A model generated the notes under the pieces. That model worked only from the letters and a program-made list of their open reading frames with translations, was not told where the DNA came from and did not search any database. Position numbers and translations under genes: made by a program. Shown piece by piece: positions 34,608 through 41,701 of a stretch of DNA of 64,000 bases. The DNA comes from Vibrio rhizosphaerae. GTDB lineage: Bacteria > Pseudomonadota > Gammaproteobacteria > Enterobacterales > Vibrionaceae. Positions within the stretch are counted from its first letter, which is position 1. Every line of letters starts with the position of its first letter. The DNA lies in the NCBI RefSeq assembly GCF_024347095.1, contig NZ_AP024904.1, positions 930,001 to 994,000 of the forward strand, given 5' to 3'.

Positions 34608-35288
34608 TTATTGGCGCGGCACCATATCTAGTGTCAGCAGTAAACGCCTTTCATTGGGGGCAACCTCCGGCGAACGATGGATCACACCGCGGTGCTCATT
34701 TCCTTCCCAGCCACCACCTTTGAGTAAAGCAACGTCTCCAACCCCTAGCTGTTGAATCTCTGAAGAGCTCTGAAACAGACCGGATAAATGATCCGGCTGA
34801 CCAAGACTGCCAGCACCCAACTTACTGCGATCAACCGAATCATTTTTAAGCCACTCGGTCGCTTCACCCACATAGGTTGTAACCAGCCGACACGGTATTT
34901 GATCAACATGAAATTTCGGACACATCGGTCTATCGAGAATAGTCAGCCTTAATCCTGCTGCCTCCATATCAAATAAACAGCAGAACATATCGACAATCAG
35001 CGCGATATCTTGACTGAGTGCATCGGCACAGCAGAATGGTTCCAATTGACTGCGAAGCAATACCGCAGCGTTATCAGGGGTAACAGTTTTCACCACTGTG
35101 AGTGAATCTCGCGCTCGAAGCATTTCTTGAATACCGAGCTTTAACTCAGCCGATAGCGTCCGTTGCCAAACGGCAATGTTATTTTCCGGCTGATAGATAT
35201 CAGTCAAGATACTGGGTTCGGTCCCAACGGATGCGAGTATACGACCAACAGAACAGGAATGAGGCGTTACCGCTAAGCTGGCATTCAT
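34608..35288 (-). CDS. DUF1826 family protein
   Basis: A 226-residue soluble protein that I recognise as DUF1826: [25 protein letters not shown] with an HxD pair, and [24 protein letters not shown] near the C-terminus with a second His. The His/Asp pattern resembles an iron(II)- or zinc-binding cupin-like site. It overlaps the COG0523 gene by ATGA and so belongs to the same transcript. DUF1826 next to COG0523 proteins is known from zinc-limitation regulons. Its activity is unknown. Confidence 0.75.
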   Translation of the reverse strand: MNASLAVTPHSCSVGRILASVGTEPSILTDIYQPENNIAVWQRTLSAELKLGIQEMLRARDSLTVVKTVTPDNAAVLLRSQLEPFCCADALSQDIALIVDMFCCLFDMEAAGLRLTILDRPMCPKFHVDQIPCRLVTTYVGEATEWLKNDSVDRSKLGAGSLGQPDHLSGLFQSSSEIQQLGVGDVALLKGGGWEGNEHRGVIHRSPEVAPNERRLLLTLDMVPRQ

Positions 35289-36490
35289 GCATCAACCTCC
35301 CAGTCAACAAAAGGATCCGGTAATGTTTGCCAGAAATCGTTCCCGGCTAATAGCTCTTCCTCACTTAATAAACACGCATCAAGCGCTTTGAGCATGGCCA
35401 CCTGATCCAGTCCCTGACCAATAAATACCAACTCCTGACGCATATCACCAAAAGGCTCGACCCACTGCTCTTCAATCGCCGCTAAATAGTCGGGATCCGT
35501 TGGCCACTGCGTTTTGGGTATCGCTTTCCAAAACATTCCGGCAAAACCATAGTGAGCAATCCCCCCGGCTTGATTCCACTGTCCGGCAAATTCCGGGCGT
35601 GACGCCAACCAGAAATACCCTTTTGAACGAATCAATTTGCCGAAAGTCGTCGTGTTATGGACAAAGTGATAAAACTTCTCAGGATGAAAAGGACGACGAG
35701 CCTGATAACTAAAACTGCTGATACCATATTCTTCCGTTTCCGGAATATGTTCTCCGCGTAGCTCTTTTAGCCAGCCGGGTGCTTGTTGCGCCCGCTCAAA
35801 ATTAAACAATCCCGTATCCAACACATCAGAGATATCAATCTGTCCATTTTGGATCGGAATAATGCGGGCATGGGTATTCAATGTTTTCAAGATGGCAGTC
35901 AAACGCGCCACCTCTTCAGAATCGGCGAGATCTGTTTTACTTAATAAAATCACATCTGCAAACTCGACCTGATCAATCAACAAATCAGAAACACTGCGTT
36001 CATCCTCTTCCCCGAGATGTTCACCGGTCTCTTGCAACGACTGAGCGGCTTCGTAATCCCGTAAAAAATTCATAGCATCAACGACCGTCACCATGGTATC
36101 CAACCGAGCAACATCAGACAGAGAAATCCCTTCATCATCAGCAAACGTAAATGTCTCAGCAACCGGTAGTGGCTCAGAAATGCCGGTAGATTCAATCACC
36201 AGATAGTCAAAACGATTCTCTTTTGCTAGCTTACTCACTTCAACCAGCAAATCTTCCCGCAAGGTGCAGCAAATACAACCGTTGCTCATTTCCACCAGTT
36301 TCTCTTCTTGATGATTCAACGACACTTCATTTTTCACGGTGGCAGAGTCGATATTGATTTCACTCATATCATTGACGATAACAGCAACACGTCTCCCCTG
36401 ACGGTTATTGAGAATATGGCTCAGCACTGTCGTTTTTCCTGCCCCGAGAAAACCCGATAGTACAGTGACCGCAATTTTTTTCTGATTCAT
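35285..36490 (-). CDS. COG0523 (CobW/ZigA-like) GTP-binding metallochaperone
   Basis: A 401-residue G3E GTPase. Walker A is [12 protein letters not shown], the metal motif is GCICCTL (CxCC), and [10 protein letters not shown] and LLSKTDLAD are the other GTPase motifs; the CobW C-terminal domain starts near residue 240 ([15 protein letters not shown]). Proteins of this subgroup hand zinc to client enzymes during zinc starvation. A Zur-like palindrome lies about 100 bases upstream. First gene of a two-gene transcript with DUF1826. Confidence 0.9.
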   Translation of the reverse strand: MNQKKIAVTVLSGFLGAGKTTVLSHILNNRQGRRVAVIVNDMSEINIDSATVKNEVSLNHQEEKLVEMSNGCICCTLREDLLVEVSKLAKENRFDYLVIESTGISEPLPVAETFTFADDEGISLSDVARLDTMVTVVDAMNFLRDYEAAQSLQETGEHLGEEDERSVSDLLIDQVEFADVILLSKTDLADSEEVARLTAILKTLNTHARIIPIQNGQIDISDVLDTGLFNFERAQQAPGWLKELRGEHIPETEEYGISSFSYQARRPFHPEKFYHFVHNTTTFGKLIRSKGYFWLASRPEFAGQWNQAGGIAHYGFAGMFWKAIPKTQWPTDPDYLAAIEEQWVEPFGDMRQELVFIGQGLDQVAMLKALDACLLSEEELLAGNDFWQTLPDPFVDWEVDA

Positions 36491-36587
36491 CTATCGCACT
36501 CCAAAACCGGACCTATGTCTCGATTGATTTCTTGTTATGGTCTGTCCTGCCAATCCTCAGCAATTGAAGCTGATGATTAGGCATAAT

Positions 36588-36608
36588 GGATATGTTATAA
36601 CATAACAA
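36588..36608 (-). promoter_or_regulatory. Zur-like operator
   Basis: TATGTTATAACATA (36591-36604) is a perfect 14-bp palindrome inside GATATGTTATAACATAAC, very close to the gammaproteobacterial Zur box (ATGTTATAATATAACAT type). It stands about 100 bases before the COG0523 start, where zinc-dependent repression would act. Confidence 0.75.
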
Positions 36609-36645
36609 TACAAAATGCGATATACTGTCTGTCCACCTATTGGAT

Positions 36646-36711
36646 GGACACACACTTTTGTTCTTGGCTCTCTTCTGTCTTTTACTTATAGCGATGTAGG
36701 GGTGTCTGTCC
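36646..36711. repeat. GGACACACAC...GTGTCTGTCC repeat element
   Basis: GGACACACAC (36646-36655) and GTGTCTGTCC (36702-36711) are inverted arms 46 bases apart; an extra CTGTCTGTCC stands at 36625. The left arm runs into TTTTGTTC, matching the element at 34.5 kb. It is the rightmost copy seen. Confidence 0.65.
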
Positions 36712-36737
36712 CCATTAGGAGACAAACCGAGGGAGCA

Positions 36738-37313
36738 CTACTGCTCGTTGACGTGATCCAATTCTATTAACTTCAAACCAAAACGATTCCCAAGTTTCAT
36801 AAACTTCTCACAAGACGGAGAATCACACACAAAACCTTCATATTGATCTGAGCCCTGATCCCATAAAACAAACTGATATCCTCTCGCTTGCAACCAGATA
36901 TCAAAAGTGACCAGCGCCTGCCACACACTCTCATCATCCGACTGCGTGCTCAGTGTAAATGTATCCTGTATACATGTATATTTTATGACTTCATTTGCTT
37001 GAGGCTCCACTTCATCAATGTCTCTCCAATCAATACTCAAATTTACCCAATACCCTTCCTCTTTCAGTTCGTATAAAGCAGTTTCAATTAATTCACTATG
37101 ATTCTTACCGTATACATCATCCATGATTTTATTGATTTGAGGGGATTGAACTTCATCTGGCAACCCTGAGAACAGCATTGAAAGAAAATTTATCAGGCGA
37201 TACCTTTGAAAATAGTAGTTAGCCAAAAACAGGGGTGAACCCAGCACCACAATAGAATAAATGATAATTTTTAAAAAAAACCTGAATAGATTAATCACGT
37301 GTATATAAATCAT
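36738..37313 (-). CDS. Unrecognised membrane-anchored protein
   Basis: A 191-residue protein with an N-terminal hydrophobic stretch (about residues 8-35) and an acidic soluble part. WVNLSIDWRDIDEVE and IWLQARGYQFVLWDQGSDQYEGF are its most distinctive segments; I do not recognise the family with confidence (DUF6630-like proteins have a similar feel). Base composition is AT-rich like the island to its right. Small acidic proteins in such places are sometimes immunity proteins, but no toxin pairs with it directly. Confidence 0.5.
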   Translation of the reverse strand: MIYIHVINLFRFFLKIIIYSIVVLGSPLFLANYYFQRYRLINFLSMLFSGLPDEVQSPQINKIMDDVYGKNHSELIETALYELKEEGYWVNLSIDWRDIDEVEPQANEVIKYTCIQDTFTLSTQSDDESVWQALVTFDIWLQARGYQFVLWDQGSDQYEGFVCDSPSCEKFMKLGNRFGLKLIELDHVNEQ

Positions 37314-37609
37314 ATTTTAGAACATAGTAACTCTCACTATAACGGCCAACATATGTAGCGGTCAATTAGGATAAAAGCTGCCCCCAGAGGCGTATCCCTC
37401 TTCACCTTTGCTCTTCCATGAATTGCGATACGAGTTAATTGAACTATGAAATATAAAAGTCTTGATGTTTACCCAATCAAATGATATTTTTTCTTGTTAC
37501 ATAAAATACTAGCTAACATTTATATAGTTTGTAAGGATAAAAATCCAAAAACACAGTAAAATCCATATATATCACTTTTATCAAAACATAAATACAGTAG
37601 GAATCAAGA
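37314..37609. other. AT-rich spacer at the left edge of the accessory island
   Basis: About 300 bases between two divergent unrecognised genes. It must hold both promoters. No repeat, RNA gene or operator is visible. Confidence 0.4.
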
Positions 37610-39157
37610 GTGCATTCTCAAAATAGCCATGAAGTAGATATTCTAAAAGAAGCACAGAAAGAAATAAAAAACCACGAAACTGATGACTTCGAGAAAGATA
37701 CACTATCCGCCCTATATGCATTGGTGTCTATATATGTCCCATCTTTTTTTCTCTGGTTGTTTCTTTTAGAGGACTACCAAGAGTTTAAGAAAGATATCGG
37801 TATATTAGTAATTATCTATATTTTTTCTCTTTTTCTTTCTATACTATTTCTATACTTACTAAAACCAAGGTCCAAAAAAGTAACTGATGTTATGTCTGTT
37901 ACAGGAAAAATAAAAATGATCGATCCTTCTAAGGGTTATCATGAAGAAATAGGTGCAGAGCCGCCACCTTATTATTACTTGGAAATCACGAATAGTAACA
38001 AGCCGATAAAATCAACCGTAATAAACCCATATCAAAACAGATGTATATCTGCAATATTAAAGAACAAAAATATCGATACTCACATAAAATGTAATGTCGC
38101 TTTCATAGAGCCTCATCAACCAATTCATAAACTCACCGAAATGGCCGAAGGTTCTATTAGTCTGCTCCCCTTTGAGCACTATTGTACATATAGTGATAAT
38201 AACCTTATCAAAATTTCAGAAAATAGCTGGGTTGCTCCACAACACAGAGGGAATCAACCTGAATTTTCAACACCAAGAGAATATCTGCAACTCAATCATA
38301 AGAAAAAATTTATCTGTGAAGCCAACCTCAGTTATAAAATGGACAGAATCAAATTCTTATATATTGACATAGATACTTTAAAAGAAGACTCTGAAAAAAC
38401 CATAAGTAAACCGAATATAAAGAATGTTATCGATCACACCCATGAAAATTATCAATTTATGGATGTCCGAACTGCTGTCAACACTACAAAGGACCGAAAA
38501 GGACCCGGATTCATTACATGTTGTTTCATTGCTTATTTAATTAATTATTTTTTCACCGACTACATTGAAGCAATACCTAACCTAAGCTTTTACATCAATA
38601 TTTTAATTTCAACCTTACTTGCAATAAAATTGATTTCCATGGTATTTATCCCCCTGAAGGTATCACCACCTATCCGGTTAAATAGGATAAATAAAGAAAT
38701 TTATGTATTTCACAAAGAAAGCTTATATAGAATTCCATGGGAAAGAAGCGACTTTTCAATCGTAGCAAATCAGAAAAATGATAAAGTCACGTATAACCTC
38801 AATCTATGGTTAGATCCAAAGTTTGATATATATAGAAAAAGCAACACCGTTAAGCCGCTCACTATTTATAGTGCAGATAATTTACATGCGAGAGTATTCT
38901 TCTTCTGGGACTATATGAATCGGTACATGAAATTTGATGTGTACTTTGAAAAGCTTAAGAAAACAACAGAAGAAACAGAGAAAGTAAGTCTTTATACAAA
39001 AGTCATTAGATTTGCTATGGCGTTATTATTCTTACCAATCATATTAATTTTTCTTTCTTCATCTAAATTATCATTAAGATCAAAAATAAATCCATTTAAA
39101 ATAAAATGGCCTAAAGAGGTTCATAATTGGAGCAAATACACATCAAACTGGTATTAG
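37610..39157 (+). CDS. DUF6708-like multi-pass membrane protein
   Basis: A 515-residue protein with hydrophobic pairs near residues 35-52 and 63-85 and again near 298-345, and a last one near 465-483. The segment PPIRLNRINKEIYVFHKESLYRIPWE followed later by WLDPKF and RVFFFWDYMNRYM resembles the DUF6708 family, often found beside type VI and Rhs loci. GTG start with GGA eight bases upstream. Codon use is AT-rich, unlike the core genes. It may belong to the competition island; no activity can be named. Confidence 0.6.
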   Translation: MHSQNSHEVDILKEAQKEIKNHETDDFEKDTLSALYALVSIYVPSFFLWLFLLEDYQEFKKDIGILVIIYIFSLFLSILFLYLLKPRSKKVTDVMSVTGKIKMIDPSKGYHEEIGAEPPPYYYLEITNSNKPIKSTVINPYQNRCISAILKNKNIDTHIKCNVAFIEPHQPIHKLTEMAEGSISLLPFEHYCTYSDNNLIKISENSWVAPQHRGNQPEFSTPREYLQLNHKKKFICEANLSYKMDRIKFLYIDIDTLKEDSEKTISKPNIKNVIDHTHENYQFMDVRTAVNTTKDRKGPGFITCCFIAYLINYFFTDYIEAIPNLSFYINILISTLLAIKLISMVFIPLKVSPPIRLNRINKEIYVFHKESLYRIPWERSDFSIVANQKNDKVTYNLNLWLDPKFDIYRKSNTVKPLTIYSADNLHARVFFFWDYMNRYMKFDVYFEKLKKTTEETEKVSLYTKVIRFAMALLFLPIILIFLSSSKLSLRSKINPFKIKWPKEVHNWSKYTSNWY

Positions 39158-39192
39158 CCATATAAATTTTGACACTTTCCAAGAATACAAAA

Positions 39193-39228
39193 ATATAGCT
39201 TAAGTGAAGCGTTTTTCTTAAGCTATAT
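39193..39228. terminator. Bidirectional hairpin between convergent genes
   Basis: ATATAGCTTAAG and CTTAAGCTATAT form a perfect 12-bp stem around a 12-base loop, between the stops of two convergent genes. AT-rich flanks make it a plausible terminator both ways. Confidence 0.6.
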
Positions 39229-39255
39229 ATATTTAATATGTTATTCTTTAGATCT

Positions 39256-39687
39256 TTATTTATCGGTTTTAACTTTAAAAACAGCAACTACGATTTTTGT
39301 AGCCGGCACAACAGATATGCAGAAGCCAATCAAATATAATAATGCTACTGCACCTGGTTGCGCTATAAATAAGACCAAAAAAATACAGGGAATCGAAATT
39401 ACAAGTAAAACTGGAGCAGGTATAAAAAAGAATGTCAAAAGTAAAATAGGTATACCTAGGTATACAGTATAATCATTTGCTCCACCTAGCACGGCAATCA
39501 GAACAAGAGAAATTAATAAAAACAAACCAATTGCTGTAGAAGATTTTTCGCTAATATAATCATTTAGGTATAAATAAAGTTTGAATTGAATCCCACCAAA
39601 AATCGCAAAAAAAACACATGGCACACCTAGGATTATAGAACCGATAGTCACCGTAGCTGAACTAACATCTAAGCCCAAAATAGTCAT
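39256..39687 (-). CDS. Small hydrophobic membrane protein, unrecognised
   Basis: A 143-residue protein, almost wholly hydrophobic, with about four membrane helices (near 13-32, 48-68, 73-92 and 95-130) and few charged residues outside a short loop (YLNDYISEKSS) and a lysine tail. I do not recognise it. AAGGATG lies about 12 bases before the ATG. AT-rich, within the accessory island. Confidence 0.5.
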   Translation of the reverse strand: MTILGLDVSSATVTIGSIILGVPCVFFAIFGGIQFKLYLYLNDYISEKSSTAIGLFLLISLVLIAVLGGANDYTVYLGIPILLLTFFFIPAPVLLVISIPCIFLVLFIAQPGAVALLYLIGFCISVVPATKIVVAVFKVKTDK

Positions 39688-39936
39688 AAATAAGTGACAT
39701 CCTTATAAATTTCACAAACTATTCACTATATCCTGTTATCATCATCGTGTACAGATAAGTGACAGTTTCATCAAGCTATCGATGATTCACTTCCCCATAT
39801 CATCAACTCAATTCAAGCCTGTTGATGTAATAAAAGCTGAGCAAGCAATACAGGAACCAATTACATCTACACCTTGGTCTAGTCCATCTAGGAACTCCCG
39901 TGGTGAAATTATTTTGCTCACTATACAGAAATATAA
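39688..39936. other. Spacer left of the duplicated small gene
   Basis: About 250 bases. A repeated unit opens at 39889 with TAGGAACTCCCGTGG. On the minus strand a 37-codon frame (39808-39921) is open but cannot be supported as a gene. No other feature is visible. Confidence 0.35.
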
Positions 39937-40137
39937 ATGATGTCCGAAACCATCCCTTACAATCACGAGTTTGCCCAAAAAGCCCGCGAATATTTGCGTC
40001 AGTTAGAAGAAATATTCGAAGCCGAACAGCGGCACAACAGTCAAGAGCTACGCAACGTACTGCTGTATCTGAATAATCTGATTACTACTCATTATGTGCG
40101 CTACCATCAAGAGATTGACAGGGAGAATTTGGTGTAG
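39937..40137 (+). CDS. 66-residue helical protein, first copy
   Basis: An acidic, helical protein with KAREYLRQLEEIFEAEQRHNS at its core and a second helix containing VLLYLNNLITTHYVRYHQEI; no family recognised. It is nearly identical to the second copy 466 bases to the right, differing at about six residues. Here the ribosome site has decayed: the second copy has CCAGGAGTCAA before the ATG where this one has ACAGAAATATAA, so expression is doubtful. A GAGCCGCAATTGCGGCTC terminator follows. Confidence 0.55.
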   Translation: MMSETIPYNHEFAQKAREYLRQLEEIFEAEQRHNSQELRNVLLYLNNLITTHYVRYHQEIDRENLV

Positions 40138-40147
40138 TTATTTGGAT

Positions 40148-40176
40148 TTCGAGCCGCAATTGCGGCTCGTTTTGAA
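40148..40176 (+). terminator. Terminator after the first 66-residue gene
   Basis: CGAGCCGC and GCGGCTCG pair around AATT and are followed by TTTT. The same hairpin, with a GGTT loop, follows the second copy near 40624-40648. Confidence 0.75.
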
Positions 40177-40186
40177 ATATAAGATG

Positions 40187-40339
40187 TAACTAGTCGGCTA
40201 TGTCCCTGACCATATAACTCGTTACATCACAGGTTATTACAGCCAACTTAGGCCCCATCAATATAATGGTGGGCTGACACCCAATGAGTCTGAGCGACTG
40301 TATTGGAAAAACGCTAAAACCGTGCCCAATTTTAGTTGA
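40187..40339 (+). pseudogene. C-terminal remnant of an IS3-family transposase
   Basis: One frame ends RPHQYNGGLTPNESERLYW then KNAKTVPNFS and a stop, preceded by RYITGYYSQL. This is the characteristic C-terminus of an IS3-family OrfB integrase. Only about 50 codons remain and there is no start, so it is an insertion-sequence scar. It lies between the two copies of the duplicated small gene. Confidence 0.8.
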
Positions 40340-40402
40340 CCACTACACCCGAGCGTAGGAACTCCCGTGGTGAAATTATTTTGATCACTATCCAGGAGTC
40401 AA

Positions 40403-40603
40403 ATGATGTACGAAACCATTCCTTATAATCCCGAGTTCGCCCAAAAAGCCCGCGAATACCTGCGTCAGTTAGAAGAAATGTTTGAAGCCGAACAGCGGCA
40501 CAACAGTCAAGAGCTACGCAATGTGCTGCTGTATCTGAATAATCTGATTACCACTCATTATGTGCGCTACCATCAAGAGATTGACGGGGAGGATTTGGTG
40601 TAG
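40403..40603 (+). CDS. 66-residue helical protein, second copy
   Basis: Near twin of the first copy, with the same flanks: the shared block runs from TAGGAACTCCCGTGG (40356) through the terminator. This copy keeps AGGAG five bases before the ATG and is the one likely to be translated. Helical and acidic, without signal peptide or membrane helix. Unrecognised; its place beside an Rhs tip raises the possibility of an antitoxin or immunity role, but nothing in the sequence shows it. Confidence 0.6.
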   Translation: MMYETIPYNPEFAQKAREYLRQLEEMFEAEQRHNSQELRNVLLYLNNLITTHYVRYHQEIDGEDLV

Positions 40604-40623
40604 TTATTTGGTTTATTTGGATT

Positions 40624-40648
40624 TCGAGCCGCGGTTGCGGCTCGTTTT
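40624..40648 (+). terminator. Terminator after the second 66-residue gene
   Basis: CGAGCCGC-GGTT-GCGGCTCG hairpin followed by TTTT, a copy of the hairpin after the first gene. Confidence 0.75.
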
Positions 40649-40678
40649 AAGCATCTAAAATCTTAAAAATAAACACAA

Positions 40679-40918
40679 TTACAGAAGGTCTTCTTCCCAA
40701 CCTTTAGCTTCCTCTAACAAAATCTCTTTCGCCAGATCAAAAGTATCTGCTTTACCATCTAAATGATCATTTGGTCCAGATGTTCTTGATTCTGCACTAG
40801 ACCATACTTCATAAGCATCTCCGTTTTTAGCAATACTTATAATAACATCTGTACCATCAGAAAATGTTCGTTGAAGGGAGTAGCCTTTCTCATTTTCTAT
40901 TTCATTCCAGTCGTTCAT
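40679..40918 (-). CDS. Small acidic protein, candidate immunity protein of the orphan Rhs tip
   Basis: A 79-residue acidic protein (DWNEIENEKGYSLQRTF, DTFDLAKEILLEEAKGWEEDLL). No family recognised. GAGG lies five bases before the ATG, and the gene starts seven bases after the orphan Rhs fragment, the standard place for the cognate immunity gene. AT-rich. The role is inferred only from position. Confidence 0.55.
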   Translation of the reverse strand: MNDWNEIENEKGYSLQRTFSDGTDVIISIAKNGDAYEVWSSAESRTSGPNDHLDGKADTFDLAKEILLEEAKGWEEDLL

Positions 40919-40925
40919 TGCTGCC

Positions 40926-41240
40926 TCATTGTTTTAATTTTCGCGCGGACTTAATTTCGTTGATATCATCTTTAGTTAATGTCGTTGGGGCATCACGATT
41001 GAAATGCTCCTGATTGATGATCTCATCAAACTTTTCCTGCGTCATCGGGATATGTTCCGGCTTTTTGAAGTTCGCCGTATTCCCCGAATATGTATCACTA
41101 GGAGGACAACTCCCCACACACTGCGTCAACCCCAGCGGATCCAACCACCCCGTCGGATTTTTCACATACTGGTAGTTGTTTAAACCACCTGCCAAACCAA
41201 TCGGGTCGGGGGTGATAAAGCGACCGAATTGTAAGGTTCA
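40926..41240 (-). pseudogene. Orphan Rhs C-terminal tip
   Basis: The frame begins after a stop with FGRFITPDPIGLAGGLNNYQ and the Rhs end motif NPTGWLDPLGL, then a 66-residue unrelated tail (NFKKPEHIPMTQEKFDEII...). No normal start is present; only a TTG inside it could serve. About 100 bases are nearly identical to the end of the full rhs core at 42.25-42.35 kb. This is the typical displaced tip left when a new toxin tail replaces an old one; it can re-enter by recombination. The tail's activity is not recognisable. Confidence 0.8.
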
Positions 41241-41259
41241 CTAAATATAATATTCACAC

Positions 41260-41691
41260 CTAAATTGTAAATTTTTCAGGTTTAATAACTTCAAATCCAT
41301 TAGTAATCAGCTCACTCCCCCAATGCTTATACATTTTTAAATATATAATTTCAAAAAAAAGTCGAGGATTATTGATTACCCATGAATATGGCAGACAAAA
41401 ATAATCATCTCTCTCATAAATCACAGAATTAAAGTCATAATGTGAGTCACTCAGAGCTTGTGCTAACATTCTAAGAAGTTCATATTTATGCTCTAATGAA
41501 AATTTAGACAGCCTTCCTCCATTAAAGAATTTTTCATCAAGTAAATAGCTAAGCTGGTCAAAATCATTAGGATCAAATTGACTCAAGTATTCACCTAATG
41601 TTTCTTCACGATCATAAACATCAAAATCGCCAAGAAAATAAGCAGGAGTAACAACAAATTCAATATCACTATCGGGAAATTTTAAACTCAT
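41260..41691 (-). CDS. Probable immunity protein for the Rhs toxin tail
   Basis: A 143-residue acidic soluble protein (VVTPAYFLGDFDVYDREETLGEYL, FFEIIYLKMYKHWGSELI). I do not recognise the family. It directly follows the rhs stop by ten bases, where immunity genes of Rhs effectors sit, and shares the AT-rich composition of the toxin tail. An in-frame start 19 codons earlier would overlap rhs; I use MSLKFPDS. No good Shine-Dalgarno sequence is visible. Confidence 0.65.
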   Translation of the reverse strand: MSLKFPDSDIEFVVTPAYFLGDFDVYDREETLGEYLSQFDPNDFDQLSYLLDEKFFNGGRLSKFSLEHKYELLRMLAQALSDSHYDFNSVIYERDDYFCLPYSWVINNPRLFFEIIYLKMYKHWGSELITNGFEVIKPEKFTI

Positions 41692-41701
41692 ATTTAAATA
41701 C

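Noticed and set aside
39808..39921. 37-codon minus-strand frame ending VIGSCIACSAFITSTGLN
   Set aside because: Hydrophobic Cys-containing peptide in a repeat-flanked gap, GTG start without ribosome site; too short and unsupported to call, though it might be a gene remnant.
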